DNA from: SAR92 bacterium BACL16 MAG-120619-bin48
GTDB lineage: Bacteria; Pseudomonadota; Gammaproteobacteria; Pseudomonadales; Porticoccaceae
Direction: 5' to 3'
Assembly (NCBI GenBank): GCA_001438605.1
Contig: LIDE01000003.1
Location: forward strand, 1 to 64,000
Length of the DNA stretch: 64,000 bases
In this document: one piece after another, positions 20,048 to 29,718 of the stretch
How positions within the stretch are numbered: position 1 is the stretch's first letter
How the letters are laid out: each line of letters opens with the position of its first letter
Program-made: the position numbers and the translations under genes
The notes under the pieces: model-generated
The model's database searches: none
What the model was told of the DNA's origin: nothing
What the model saw: only the letters and a program-made list of their open reading frames with translations

Positions 20048-21394
20048 ATGTTTAACTGTATCGTCGCTTCGCCTATCACACGCGCCAAACTGCTAATCGG
20101 AGCACTTCTGCTCAGTGCCGCAACGACCTTCACGGTCGCAGACGAAACCGTACCTGCGGCAACTGACCCCGCCAAAGAAGAGCGCCTGCCTCTGCGCGAA
20201 CTGCGCCTGTTTACCCAAGTGTTCGAGCAAATTCGTCGCGGTTACGTCGAAGAGGTTAAAGACACAGAACTGCTGGAAAATGCGATTGCTGGGCTGCTCC
20301 TCGAGCTAGATCCCCACTCTGCCTATCTGAATGAAACCGATTACGACGAGCTGCAAGAAGCGGCAACTGGCGAATACGGCGGCCTCGGCTTGGAAGTCGG
20401 CGCTGAGCGCGGCCTGATAAAAATCATCTCCCCGATTGACGGCTCTCCCGCCGCACAAGCCGGCATAGAGCCCGGCGATCTAATAACCGAAGTCGATGGT
20501 ATTGCAGTCCGCAGCATGGCACCGCAGAAAGCCATTGATAAATTGCGCGGCGAAAAAGGTACCAGCATCGTCTTGCAGGTACTGCGTGAGGGTGAGGACA
20601 AGCCCCTCGAATTCACTATTGTTCGCGATATTATTCAAATTAGCGCCGTGCGCAGTCACCTGCTCGAGCCCGGCTATGGCTATGTTCGCGTATCGCAATT
20701 TCAAAATACCTCCGGTAGCGACTTCAAAAAAGCCTTGGCTGGACTGTATACACCCGGCAGTCCACTCAAAGGCATTATCGTCGATCTGCGCAACAATCCT
20801 GGAGGCCTTGTTCCCGCCGCCGTGGAAATGGCCGACGCTGTGCTCGAGAGCGGCACAGTCGTCTATACCGAAGGACGTCTGCCCAGTTCAAACAGCCGCT
20901 TTCGCGCCACTCCGGGCGATGTTATTCGCGGCGTACCCATGGTGGTATTAATTAATGGCGGCAGTGCCTCAGCCTCTGAAATCGTCGCCGGTGCCCTGCA
21001 AGACCATAAGCGCGCAGCCGTTTTAGGCACGCAAAGCTTTGGCAAAGGCTCCGTGCAGACAGTAATACCCCTCGGCGACGGACGCGCCATCAAGTTAACC
21101 ACAGCCCGTTACTTCACCCCGAATGGCCGCTCGATACAAGCGGAGGGCATCACGCCAGATATTATTGTGGAGCCCGCCGAGATACGTCCCTACGAAAAGA
21201 GCAAGACGGTTCGTGAAGCAGATTTAGAGGGCCACCTTGAGCAGGCCGCCCACGAGGATTCAGAGAGTTCACCCGTTGATGATGCACAAATCAACGACAA
21301 CCAGCTCTATGAAGCACTGAATGTTCTTAAAGGCTTCCAGCTGCTAAGCCGCGACAGGAATTCACAGTCAGAGCCCGGCTCGCCCCAAAATTAA
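20048..21394 (+). CDS. ctpA: Carboxy-terminal processing protease, family S41
   Basis: Periplasmic serine protease, 448 residues. A signal peptide ends near TVADE, followed by a PDZ domain (about residues 107-190, YGGLGLEVG onward) and the catalytic core with Ser308 in NGGSASASEI and Lys333 in SFGKGSVQT. In relatives it trims murein hydrolases and other envelope proteins. The ATG at 20048 gives a proper signal peptide; the open frame begins earlier inside envC. The polysaccharide deacetylase gene that often follows in this cluster is absent here. Confidence 0.94.
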   Translation: MFNCIVASPITRAKLLIGALLLSAATTFTVADETVPAATDPAKEERLPLRELRLFTQVFEQIRRGYVEEVKDTELLENAIAGLLLELDPHSAYLNETDYDELQEAATGEYGGLGLEVGAERGLIKIISPIDGSPAAQAGIEPGDLITEVDGIAVRSMAPQKAIDKLRGEKGTSIVLQVLREGEDKPLEFTIVRDIIQISAVRSHLLEPGYGYVRVSQFQNTSGSDFKKALAGLYTPGSPLKGIIVDLRNNPGGLVPAAVEMADAVLESGTVVYTEGRLPSSNSRFRATPGDVIRGVPMVVLINGGSASASEIVAGALQDHKRAAVLGTQSFGKGSVQTVIPLGDGRAIKLTTARYFTPNGRSIQAEGITPDIIVEPAEIRPYEKSKTVREADLEGHLEQAAHEDSESSPVDDAQINDNQLYEALNVLKGFQLLSRDRNSQSEPGSPQN

Positions 21395-21418
21395 AAGACT
21401 GTCCGCCGTTAGGTAGGC

Positions 21419-21461
21419 AAAAAAAATGGGACGCCTGCGAACAAGGGCATCCCATTTTTTT
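21419..21461. terminator. Bidirectional intrinsic terminator
   Basis: AAAAAATGGGA pairs with TCCCATTTTTT, and the inner stem extends with one mismatch around a loop. A- and T-runs on both sides let it stop ctpA (+) and the GlsB-like gene (-). Confidence 0.88.
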
Positions 21462-21476
21462 ACTTTTAAGAACGGC

Positions 21477-21725
21477 TTATTTCTTCACTAGACCGTAGGC
21501 AAATAGCAGTACCAGTGCGCCAATCACTGCCGTGACGATGCCAGCGAGACTAAATTCACCGGTCGTACCAAGCCCCACAAATGAGCCCAACCAACCACCG
21601 ATAAACGCGCCGGCGATACCGAGCAAAGTGGTAGCGATAAAGCCCGTATTAGCGTTAGTTGGCATAATAAATTTCGCTAATATGCCAGCTATTAAGCTTA
21701 ATAAAATCCACGATAGAAAACCCAT
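21477..21725 (-). CDS. GlsB/YeaQ/YmgE-family stress-response membrane protein
   Basis: Small, 82-residue, Gly-rich membrane protein with three hydrophobic segments and the family pattern SLIAGILAKFIMP, GIAGAFIGGWLG and IVTAVIGALVLL. Relatives are induced by stress, often under RpoS; their biochemical role is unknown. A very strong AGGAG site precedes the ATG. The shared terminator lies just after the stop. Confidence 0.9.
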   Translation of the reverse strand: MGFLSWILLSLIAGILAKFIMPTNANTGFIATTLLGIAGAFIGGWLGSFVGLGTTGEFSLAGIVTAVIGALVLLFAYGLVKK

Positions 21726-21793
21726 AAAACTTCTCCTTGTCTGTTTTCGACATTCATTAATATTGCTGATCGAGTACTCAGGTTAACTCTCGG

Positions 21794-22609
21794 TTAACGA
21801 GCCTCGACATTGTGCAAATGCACGTCTCGCTGCGGGTATGGGATGGTTATTCCCTTCGCATCGAAGGCCTTTTTAACCCCCTCGGTTAAATCAAAATAAA
21901 CTGCCCAGTAATCTGCGGTATTGACCCAGGGCCGGCAGACCAGATTAACGCTGCTGTCAGCGAGGGCGACAACAGCAATGGTTGTCTCAGGCTCGGCAAG
22001 CGCGCGCTTATCCGCGGCGACCACAGACCGAATAACGGCTTTAGCCGCGTCGATATCATCGCCATACCCAATTCCAAAAACCATATCTACGCGGCGGGTA
22101 TCGTTCGCGGAAAAGTTAATAATGTTGCCACTGATAACGCCGCCATTGGGCACAATGACTTTCTTGTTGTCAGAGGTGTGCAGCTCTGTGGTGAATATTT
22201 GAATGCTGTGAACAACCCCCGACGTACCTGCCATCTCAACAAAATCGCCAACTTTGAAAGGGCGGAAAATCAAAATCAGTACACCCGCGGCAAAATTAGA
22301 CAGCGAGCCCTGCAGCGCTAAACCGACCGCCAGACCTGCGGCACCGACGATAGCAACAAACGAAGCGGTCTGAATGCCCAACTGACCGAGCGCGGCAATA
22401 CAGACAAAAATAAACAGCGAGTAGTGAGTCAAACTGCCCACAAAATGTCGTATCGCAGGATCAACATCGTTTTTGGACATCAGCTTTTCAATGCCTGCAG
22501 AAAGCTTTTTAACTACCCATTTACCGATAACAATAATGGCTATTGCCATTAGTATTTTTACGCCGTAGGAAATCACCAATGACTCAATCGCCTGCATATT
22601 CTCGCTCAT
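21794..22609 (-). CDS. mscS: Small-conductance mechanosensitive channel MscS
   Basis: Inner-membrane channel that opens under membrane tension to release solutes after osmotic downshock. It has 271 residues (E. coli MscS 286), three N-terminal membrane helices, and the Gly/Ala-rich pore helix with the family patterns VGAAGLAVGLALQGSLSN and FRPFKVGD. The cytoplasmic beta domain includes TSDNKKVIVPNG. It stands alone, downstream of parC on the same strand with 114 bases between them. Confidence 0.95.
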   Translation of the reverse strand: MSENMQAIESLVISYGVKILMAIAIIVIGKWVVKKLSAGIEKLMSKNDVDPAIRHFVGSLTHYSLFIFVCIAALGQLGIQTASFVAIVGAAGLAVGLALQGSLSNFAAGVLILIFRPFKVGDFVEMAGTSGVVHSIQIFTTELHTSDNKKVIVPNGGVISGNIINFSANDTRRVDMVFGIGYGDDIDAAKAVIRSVVAADKRALAEPETTIAVVALADSSVNLVCRPWVNTADYWAVYFDLTEGVKKAFDAKGITIPYPQRDVHLHNVEAR

Positions 22610-22723
22610 AACCTGTCCTTTCTACCTTGTCGCCCAGTTAAATTCATTTTCTGACCATCCGGGGCCGTAAAATGGTCTTGTCTAAGAGTAGTACAAAATT
22701 AGACGTTTTCCGGCAGCTCACCA

Positions 22724-24976
22724 CTAACCGCCCTCAACCTCCAAGCGGTCCACTTTCTGGAAGCCCCTCGGCAACTTGTGTCCACGTCGTCCGCGCTCAC
22801 CACGATAGTGTTCAAGATCTTTGTACTTCATCGTCAAAAAGCGCTTGCCTGAGTGCACCACCAGTGAATCGCCGTCGGAAATGACTCCATAATCAACCAC
22901 GAACTCCTCTCGGGTCTGCAGTCGGGACGAGGGAATATTGATAATTTTGTTGCCTTTACCGCGCGACAACTCTGGCAGCTCGGCGATGGGGAATACCAAC
23001 AGGCGGCCTTCGTTACTCACGGCGGCAATCAGAGCATTGCTGTCATTGACCATTTTCGGCGAAAGTATCTTGGCCCCTTTCGATAGCGAGACAACCGCCT
23101 TACCGGCGCGGTTTTTCGTGTACAGGTCGCCGATATTGCCAATAAAGCCATAGCCAGCGTCGGTTCCGAGCAGTACCTTTTGCTCGTCCGCACCCATTAT
23201 AACGTCGGTGAAATAGGCGCCCGACGGCACATTTAAGCGACCTGTGGCAGGTTCGCCCTGGCCTCTAGCGGACGGTAATGTATGACCGGGCAGTGCATAA
23301 AAGCGGCCAGTTGAATCTTGCAGAAAAACATTTTGATTGCTGCGTCCAAAGGCGACAGAGAGGAATTTGTCGCCAGACTTGTAGCTGAGGGTCGTGGGAT
23401 CAATATCGTGACCTTTTGCGCCACGAATCCACCCTTTGTCCGACAATACGGCCGTAATCGGCTCTGCGGTCAGCAGGTCTTTTTCGTTAAAGGCCTGCGC
23501 TTCGACGCGTTGAACAAGCGGTGAGCGACGCTCATCACCGTACTCTGCGGCAGTCGCTTTGAGTTCGTTTTTGACGAGGGTCTTTAGGCGGGCTTCTGAT
23601 CCTAAAATCAGCTCGAGCTCCGCTTTCTCTTTTGCCAGCTCGTCTTGCTCAGCGCGAATTTTAAACTCTTCCAAACGCGCTAACTGGCGCAATTTGGTGT
23701 CGAGGATATACTCTGCCTGAATATCGGTTAAGCCGAAGCGAGAAATCAATGCGGGCTTAGGCTCTTCTTCCGTGCGGATGATATGAATAACTTCATCAAT
23801 ATTTAAAAAGGCAATTAATAACCCGTCCAACAAATGCAGACGGCTGTCCACTTTTTGCAGTCGATAGTCGAGTCGGCGGCGCGTGACATCCGTACGGAAC
23901 GCCAGCCAGTCGCGCAGAATTTCCCGCAAGTTCATGACGCCTGGCTTGCCATTCACACCAATAATATTGAGATTGATGCGATAGCTGCGTTCGAGGTCGC
24001 TGGTGGCAAACAAATGGTCCATCAGCGCGTCTAGGTCGATGCGATTTGAGCGCGGAACGATCACTAGGCGAGTTGGATTTTCATGGTCAGACTCATCGCG
24101 CAAATCTTCGACCATGGGGAGCTTTTTGTTGCGCATTTGAGCCGCGATCTGCTCTAGAATTTTCGACCCAGAGGCTTGGAAGGGCAGCGCTGTGACGACA
24201 ATATCACCTTCTTCCCGATGCCAAACTGCGCGCATTTTAACCGAGCCGCGTCCTGTCTCGTAGACGGCCTTAATGTCGTTAGACGAGGTGATAATTTCGG
24301 CCTCGGTTGGAAAATCCGGGCCTTTCACAAATTCCATCAATTCGGAAACGTCTGCTTTCGGGTTATCCAGCAGATGTAAGCACGCACTTACAACTTCGTG
24401 TAAGTTGTGCGGTGGGATATCTGTCGCCATGCCCACGGCAATACCAGTGGTGCCGTTGAGTAAAATATTGGGCAGCCGAGCTGGCAAAATCTCCGGCTCG
24501 TCCATGGTCGCATCAAAATTGGGACGCCAATTGGCTGTGCCCTGGCCGAGCTCTGACAACAGTACATCGGCGTATTTTGAAAGCTTAGATTCGGTGTAAC
24601 GCATTGCCGCGAAGGACTTCGGGTCATCGGGCGAACCCCAGTTTCCCTGACCATCGACCAGCGGGTAGCGATAGGAGAATGGCTGCGCCATCAGCACCAT
24701 CGCCTCGTAGGCTGCGCTGTCACCATGGGGATGAAACTTACCGATTACGTCGCCAACTGTGCGCGCCGATTTCTTGTATTTCGCGTTGGCCTTGAGACCA
24801 AGCTCGCTCATGGCGTAAATAATGCGCCGCTGTACAGGTTTCAAACCGTCGCCAATATGGGGCAGAGCGCGGTCTAAAATCACGTACATGGAGTAGTCGA
24901 GATAGGCCTGTTCGGCATACTGACTCAAGGGTCTCTTTTCTAACCCTTCGCTGTTAAACATGACGATATCATTCAT
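22724..24976 (-). CDS. parC: DNA topoisomerase IV subunit A
   Basis: Breakage-reunion subunit of topoisomerase IV, which decatenates daughter chromosomes. From the ATG at 24976 it has 750 residues (E. coli 752); AAGG lies eight bases upstream, while an in-frame GTG at 24979 is less well placed. The active-site tyrosine is Tyr127 in AAMRYTES. The quinolone-resistance segment [12 protein letters not shown] keeps the susceptible-type Ser87 and Glu91. The C-terminal beta-pinwheel region is complete. It follows parE with 23 bases between them, so the two subunits are probably made from one transcript. Confidence 0.98.
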   Translation of the reverse strand: MNDIVMFNSEGLEKRPLSQYAEQAYLDYSMYVILDRALPHIGDGLKPVQRRIIYAMSELGLKANAKYKKSARTVGDVIGKFHPHGDSAAYEAMVLMAQPFSYRYPLVDGQGNWGSPDDPKSFAAMRYTESKLSKYADVLLSELGQGTANWRPNFDATMDEPEILPARLPNILLNGTTGIAVGMATDIPPHNLHEVVSACLHLLDNPKADVSELMEFVKGPDFPTEAEIITSSNDIKAVYETGRGSVKMRAVWHREEGDIVVTALPFQASGSKILEQIAAQMRNKKLPMVEDLRDESDHENPTRLVIVPRSNRIDLDALMDHLFATSDLERSYRINLNIIGVNGKPGVMNLREILRDWLAFRTDVTRRRLDYRLQKVDSRLHLLDGLLIAFLNIDEVIHIIRTEEEPKPALISRFGLTDIQAEYILDTKLRQLARLEEFKIRAEQDELAKEKAELELILGSEARLKTLVKNELKATAAEYGDERRSPLVQRVEAQAFNEKDLLTAEPITAVLSDKGWIRGAKGHDIDPTTLSYKSGDKFLSVAFGRSNQNVFLQDSTGRFYALPGHTLPSARGQGEPATGRLNVPSGAYFTDVIMGADEQKVLLGTDAGYGFIGNIGDLYTKNRAGKAVVSLSKGAKILSPKMVNDSNALIAAVSNEGRLLVFPIAELPELSRGKGNKIINIPSSRLQTREEFVVDYGVISDGDSLVVHSGKRFLTMKYKDLEHYRGERGRRGHKLPRGFQKVDRLEVEGG

Positions 24977-24999
24977 CACTATTACCTTGTTTTAAGCTG

Positions 25000-26892
25000 T
25001 TAGAGGTCTGCCACGGCAGCCAAATTACCGTTCGTTTCAATCCACTCGCGGCGGTCGGGCGCGCGCTTTTTAGCCAGTAGCATATCCAGAATACTGTTGG
25101 TTTCATCACCTGGCTCAATGGTCAGCTGCACTAAACGGCGGGTATCGGGGTTCATTGTGGTTTCGCGCAACTGCAGCGGATTCATCTCACCCAGTCCTTT
25201 AAAGCGCTGCACATTCACTTTGCCGCGCTTGCCCTCGGCCTGAATGCGATCGAGAACGCCCTGTTTTTCAGACTCATCGAGGGCGTAGTAAACGTCTTTT
25301 CCAATATCGATGCGAAACAGTGGCGGCATGGCGACATAGACGTGACCGGCGCTAACCAATGGTCGGAAGTGGCGAACAAATAGCGCGCACAACAACGTGG
25401 CGATATGCAGTCCGTCGGAGTCTGCATCGGCGAGAATGCAGACTTTGTGATAACGCAGTTTTTCGAGACTTTCAACACCCGGATCGATACCCAGAGCGAC
25501 AGAAATATCGTGAACCTCCTGCGAGCCCAAAATTTCTTGGGAATCAACTTCCCAGGTATTTAAGATTTTGCCTCGCAGCGGCATGATCGCTTGATTTTCA
25601 CGATTGCGCGCCTGCTTGGCTGAGCCGCCTGCCGAATCACCTTCGACAAAGAAAATTTCACTGCGCTCTGGCTCACCGCTAGAGCAATCGGCAAGCTTTC
25701 CGGGCAGTGCGGGGCCTTGTGTGATCTTTTTTCGCACCACTTTTTTGCTCGCGCGCATGCGACTCTGGGCGCTAAAAATACACAGCTCGGCGAGTTTTTC
25801 CGCTTCCTCTGTGTGCTGATTTAGCCACAGGCTAAAGGAATCTTTAACCACGCCCGAAACGAATGCCGCTGCCTGCCGAGACGACAGACGGTCTTTTGTT
25901 TGACCGGAAAATTGCGGGTCTTCCAGCTTGGACGAGAGCACAAAGCTACAGCGATCCCAGATATCATCGGGGGTCAGCTTAACGCCGCGCGGCAGTAAAT
26001 TTCTAAACTCACAAAACTCGCGCATAGCCTCCAAAAGGCCAGTGCGCAGACCGTTGACATGGGTACCGCCCTGAGGGGTTGGAATGAGGTTGACGTAACT
26101 CTCTTGAACTAACTCGCCGCCATCAGGCATCCACTGCACCGCCCAGTCTGCGGCTTCATTGGCAGCAGCATAGGTGCCGATAAATGGTACCGCGGGCAGT
26201 AAATCCCAGCCTTGCAGCGCGCCCGAGAGATAATCTTGAAGGCCATCTTCGTAATACCACTCTTCGCTTTCATTGGTATTTTCATCGTAAAAACTGACGG
26301 TTAGGCCACTGCACAACACCGCTTTCGCGCGCAAGACGTGGCGCAGGCGTGGCAGCGAAAACTTTACCGAATCAAAGTACGAGGCGTTCGGCCAAAAGCG
26401 CAAAATAGTGCCGGTGTTGCGCTGTCCACAGGTATCGATAACTTTAAGATTGGAGGTCTTTTCACCATTGGCAAAGAGAATTTGATGGACCTTGCCCTCG
26501 CGCTTCACGATGACTTCGAGCTTGTCGGACAGTGCGTTAACCACAGATACACCAACGCCGTGCAGACCACCGGAGAATTGGTAGTTTTTGTTGGAGAACT
26601 TACCGCCGGCATGGAGCGTCGAGAGTATTACCTCAACACCTGGCACGCCCTGTTCGGGGTGGATATCGACCGGCATACCGCGCCCGTCGTCACAGACCGA
26701 GAGTGAGCCATCACTGTGCATGGTGACATCTATGCGACTGGCATGACCGGCCAGTGCTTCATCGACGCTATTATCAATGACCTCTTGCGCAAGGTGGTTG
26801 GGACGGCTGGTGTCGGTGTACATCCCCGGGCGCTTTCGCACCGGGTCTAAACCAGTTAGGACTTCAATATCTTCTGAGTTATATGTGCTCAT
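25000..26892 (-). CDS. parE: DNA topoisomerase IV subunit B
   Basis: ATPase subunit of topoisomerase IV, 630 residues, the same size as in E. coli. It has a GHKL ATPase domain (EVIDNSVDEA, DDGRGMPV, GGLHGVGVSVVNAL), a transducer domain, and a TOPRIM domain with EGDSAGGSAKQ and the metal motif DADSDG. It lies between yqiA (upstream) and parC (downstream) on the same strand, matching the yqiA-parE order of E. coli. Confidence 0.98.
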   Translation of the reverse strand: MSTYNSEDIEVLTGLDPVRKRPGMYTDTSRPNHLAQEVIDNSVDEALAGHASRIDVTMHSDGSLSVCDDGRGMPVDIHPEQGVPGVEVILSTLHAGGKFSNKNYQFSGGLHGVGVSVVNALSDKLEVIVKREGKVHQILFANGEKTSNLKVIDTCGQRNTGTILRFWPNASYFDSVKFSLPRLRHVLRAKAVLCSGLTVSFYDENTNESEEWYYEDGLQDYLSGALQGWDLLPAVPFIGTYAAANEAADWAVQWMPDGGELVQESYVNLIPTPQGGTHVNGLRTGLLEAMREFCEFRNLLPRGVKLTPDDIWDRCSFVLSSKLEDPQFSGQTKDRLSSRQAAAFVSGVVKDSFSLWLNQHTEEAEKLAELCIFSAQSRMRASKKVVRKKITQGPALPGKLADCSSGEPERSEIFFVEGDSAGGSAKQARNRENQAIMPLRGKILNTWEVDSQEILGSQEVHDISVALGIDPGVESLEKLRYHKVCILADADSDGLHIATLLCALFVRHFRPLVSAGHVYVAMPPLFRIDIGKDVYYALDESEKQGVLDRIQAEGKRGKVNVQRFKGLGEMNPLQLRETTMNPDTRRLVQLTIEPGDETNSILDMLLAKKRAPDRREWIETNGNLAAVADL

Positions 26893-26916
26893 TGGCTCTA
26901 CAGGTCAGGTTGATTA

Positions 26917-27492
26917 TCAGGTCGAAAGCAAAAAATGATGGATATTTTCAAGATGACGATCATAGTCGGTAAAACTGTGATCTCCACCGTATTCAAGAAT
27001 TACTTTGCACCCATTGTAGTGTTGCTGTGCATCACGGTAATCGAGTATTTCATCACCACTTTGCAATAGTACCAAGTAATTATTTGTCTGTTTTATCGCC
27101 GTGGGATCCCACTGTTTGTACTCATCGATATGCTCTGGCTCAAACCGCCATTTCTCACCCGTTTGATAATTGGCATTTTCCCCCAGCCAGTCCTCCAGAC
27201 CGCGGTGGGGACTTACCGCAGGATTGATCAGCACGGCCTTAACGCCATAGCGCTCAACGAGGCAAGTGGCTAAGAATCCTCCCATAGAACTGCCCACAAG
27301 ATAGACAGGGTCGGGCAGGCGCTGCTCAATCAACCTGCTCAAAAGCGCCATAGCTTGATTGGCAAAGGGCGGCAGCTGAGGACAAACAAATTCAATGTCG
27401 GGTGCGTAATTGGCAAACCATTGCTCCGTCTGCAAGGCTTTTTTTGACTCTGGCGAGCTGTTGAACCCGTGTAAGTAAAGCAACGTCGGCAT
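26917..27492 (-). CDS. yqiA: YqiA-type esterase
   Basis: Small alpha/beta-hydrolase, 191 residues. The motifs are LYLHGFNSSPESKK, the nucleophile elbow GSSMGG, an acidic residue in SGDEILDYRDA and His in GGDHSFTDY. E. coli YqiA has esterase activity on short acyl chains; its physiological role is unclear. It sits between cpdA and parE as in E. coli. Confidence 0.93.
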   Translation of the reverse strand: MPTLLYLHGFNSSPESKKALQTEQWFANYAPDIEFVCPQLPPFANQAMALLSRLIEQRLPDPVYLVGSSMGGFLATCLVERYGVKAVLINPAVSPHRGLEDWLGENANYQTGEKWRFEPEHIDEYKQWDPTAIKQTNNYLVLLQSGDEILDYRDAQQHYNGCKVILEYGGDHSFTDYDRHLENIHHFLLST

Positions 27493-27606
27493 AGGAGAAT
27501 AACTATTTTTGAGTAGCGGCCATTATAGCCAAAGCCGCGCAGATAGGGAGCATTGATTATGCTATCCCATAGAGTTTAACGGCGCATTGCACAGTCTTAT
27601 ACAGGC

Positions 27607-28392
27607 TTAATAGCCAACGCAATCGACATCACAGCGCTGAGTGAAATCTTGCAGGAATTCTACGCCTGTATGAACGCTACCATCCTCATGCAGCTCTATC
27701 CAGCGATAGCCGGGCGGGTTGTCTGACAGGGCGAAATCATGGCTGTACTGTTCAAATTGAACACAGCTGGAAGGGGAGGAGTAGACGGGAATATCATGCC
27801 ACAGGCTGTCGTGGTGCTGATGCACATGACCGGTGATCACGGCCTTTACCTGACCATGCGCCAAGAGCATGGCATAAAGCTTTTGTTGATTGTCGATCCG
27901 CTGGCGATCAAGCCACGTGGAGTTGACCGCGACCGGGGAGTGATGCATGGCAACTAACACCGGTTTCCCTGCAAGCTGCGCCAATCCGGCCTCGGCACGA
28001 GCAAGTTCTTCGTCGGAGAAATGACCGCCAGGGCCATCGGGTTTTGAGCTGTCTAGCAAGAGTATTCCCCACCCACCCAATATCAACACTGGAGTGAAAG
28101 GATAATCCCTAAGATTGTCTTGCATGGTTTTAAAATGATCGTGATTGCCGGGCAACCAGACTGCCTTTTTGCCATTATCATCCAGCACTTTATTGAGTAG
28201 ACGATAGGCGCCTGGCTGACTATCGCTGGCAAGATCGCCAGTCAGCAACAGCAGATTATCGCCATGGCCCTGCGTCTCCGACGCCCGCAAGACTGACAAA
28301 AAGCTGTCATAGGTGGTCACGCCGCCCAAGATTTCGTCCTTGGTCGCCCCGAGATGGAGATCGGTAATTTGCGTTAGCCTAACTGTACTCAT
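27607..28392 (-). CDS. cpdA: 3',5'-cyclic AMP phosphodiesterase
   Basis: Calcineurin-like metallophosphoesterase, 261 residues, that hydrolyses cAMP and so limits CRP signalling. The metal-binding motifs are all visible: DLHLG, GDLASD, GNHDH, MHHSP and GHVHQHH. I chose the ATG at 28392 (MSTVRLTQ), preceded by AAGAG; the open frame extends further upstream without homology to the family. It lies 8 bases after yqiB. Confidence 0.94.
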   Translation of the reverse strand: MSTVRLTQITDLHLGATKDEILGGVTTYDSFLSVLRASETQGHGDNLLLLTGDLASDSQPGAYRLLNKVLDDNGKKAVWLPGNHDHFKTMQDNLRDYPFTPVLILGGWGILLLDSSKPDGPGGHFSDEELARAEAGLAQLAGKPVLVAMHHSPVAVNSTWLDRQRIDNQQKLYAMLLAHGQVKAVITGHVHQHHDSLWHDIPVYSSPSSCVQFEQYSHDFALSDNPPGYRWIELHEDGSVHTGVEFLQDFTQRCDVDCVGY

Positions 28393-28400
28393 GAATTCTC

Positions 28401-28868
28401 TTAAACTTCCATTTTTGCCATACCGTGGCTGAGACTGTGTGACAACAGATCGCTCAAAAATCGATTCCACTGCCACTTTTCGTCACGCGACTGCATGCCT
28501 GACTTTTCAACCAGTTCCCACGGGATAGTTCGGTCGCTGCACCACTCAATAACCTCCGCCATTTTGGCATCGTGATACAGGCGCACTTTCACCTCAATAC
28601 CCGGCAACCACTCCGGTCTTGCCCCAATTGCACCGATAATCACAAGGCTCGTATAGCGCGTTTCTTCCACTATTTGCAGGCGCATGGCGCTCTCGGCCGA
28701 GGCGCCGTCTTTGCAATTATCCGCCTCAAAACTAAAATTTATCTGCAAGAGACCTTGAGCTTGTACGGCGCTGGGCAATAATTTTTTAAGACGCAGATAA
28801 TTCAGCTCACACTCACCATGCAAGCGAGCAATGTTTTGTTTCTGACGTCGGGTTTCGGATACTGACAA
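28401..28868 (-). CDS. yqiB: DUF1249 protein YqiB
   Basis: 155-residue cytoplasmic protein of unknown function, recognised by the family pattern ELNYLRLKKLLP, LQIVEETRYTSLV, VRLYHDAKMAEV and DEKWQWNRFLSDLL and by its place between nudF and cpdA. The start appears to be a TTG at 28868: the next in-frame Met is in the middle of the conserved domain. A GAGAG stretch lies upstream as a possible ribosome site. Confidence 0.88.
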   Translation of the reverse strand: MSVSETRRQKQNIARLHGECELNYLRLKKLLPSAVQAQGLLQINFSFEADNCKDGASAESAMRLQIVEETRYTSLVIIGAIGARPEWLPGIEVKVRLYHDAKMAEVIEWCSDRTIPWELVEKSGMQSRDEKWQWNRFLSDLLSHSLSHGMAKMEV

Positions 28869-28934
28869 AGTCTTTACTCTCTCGTCGTGATGGAGTTAAC
28901 CGTTTTGTGGTTGTTTTATTGGCGCATTATTTAT

Positions 28935-29549
28935 TCAAGACTCAAGTCTCAAATCATCGCGCTTCAGCTGCAACCAGAGCATGGCAATCGTCATGGCAGC
29001 ACTGTTGAGCAGGCCGTCATTCAATGCCTCTATAGCGTCGTTATAGGGCCAAACTTGGAACAGAATATCTTCATTTTCCTCATCTAATCCAAAAACCCCG
29101 CCGCGATCGCTGAGATCAACAAGCCCACAAAACATGTACATGCGCTCGCCTGAGCCACCGCCACTCACCAGATAGTCGCAGATCGGCAGTAGTTTTTCCA
29201 CCGCGATCCCGGACTCCTCTTGCAACTCGCGAACAGCGACATCCTGCGGGCTCTCACCGGGCTTTAGCATGCCAGCAATAATCTCGTATTGCCACGGGCC
29301 GTGTTTATCACCCATAGCGCCCACGCGAAATTGCTCAACAACACCAACCAATTGGTTGACTGGATCATAAAGCAGCACACCCACCGCATCACCGCGCTGA
29401 AAGAGCTCGCGAGAAACTGGCTTACTCCAACCGCCCTGAAACAAGCGATGCTCAACAACCATGCGACTCATTTTAAAAAAACCTTGAAATACCGACTCAC
29501 TCGCTACGAGACGGTAGTCGGACTGGCCAAACTGATGTCTTTTTTTCAC
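28935..29549 (-). CDS. nudF: ADP-ribose pyrophosphatase
   Basis: Nudix hydrolase that splits ADP-ribose into AMP and ribose 5-phosphate. The Nudix box begins GMLKPGESPQDVAV and continues RELQEESGI. The N-terminus (FGQSDYRLVASESVFQGFF) aligns with E. coli NudF, which supports the GTG start at 29549 with AGGA eight bases upstream. Length is 204 residues. It is first in the nudF-yqiB-cpdA-yqiA-parE run and divergent from tolC, as in E. coli. Confidence 0.95.
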   Translation of the reverse strand: MKKRHQFGQSDYRLVASESVFQGFFKMSRMVVEHRLFQGGWSKPVSRELFQRGDAVGVLLYDPVNQLVGVVEQFRVGAMGDKHGPWQYEIIAGMLKPGESPQDVAVRELQEESGIAVEKLLPICDYLVSGGGSGERMYMFCGLVDLSDRGGVFGLDEENEDILFQVWPYNDAIEALNDGLLNSAAMTIAMLWLQLKRDDLRLES

Positions 29550-29718
29550 TGGCCCGTCCTCTTATCAAAAATAGCCATAAATTTTACCATCGCTATCAAC
29601 CAATTGTCGGTTTCAAACGTCTAATGGGCACTGAAAAAATCTCTACGCTTTTACACACCAGCTTAGTATGACTTGAGAGCAAATCTGCTAAACTACCGAC
29701 CTTGCAAACGGAGGCTTT

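Noticed and set aside
22668-22690. Six-base inverted repeat between parC and mscS
   Set aside because: Short arms with no T-run or promoter-like context; expected by chance.
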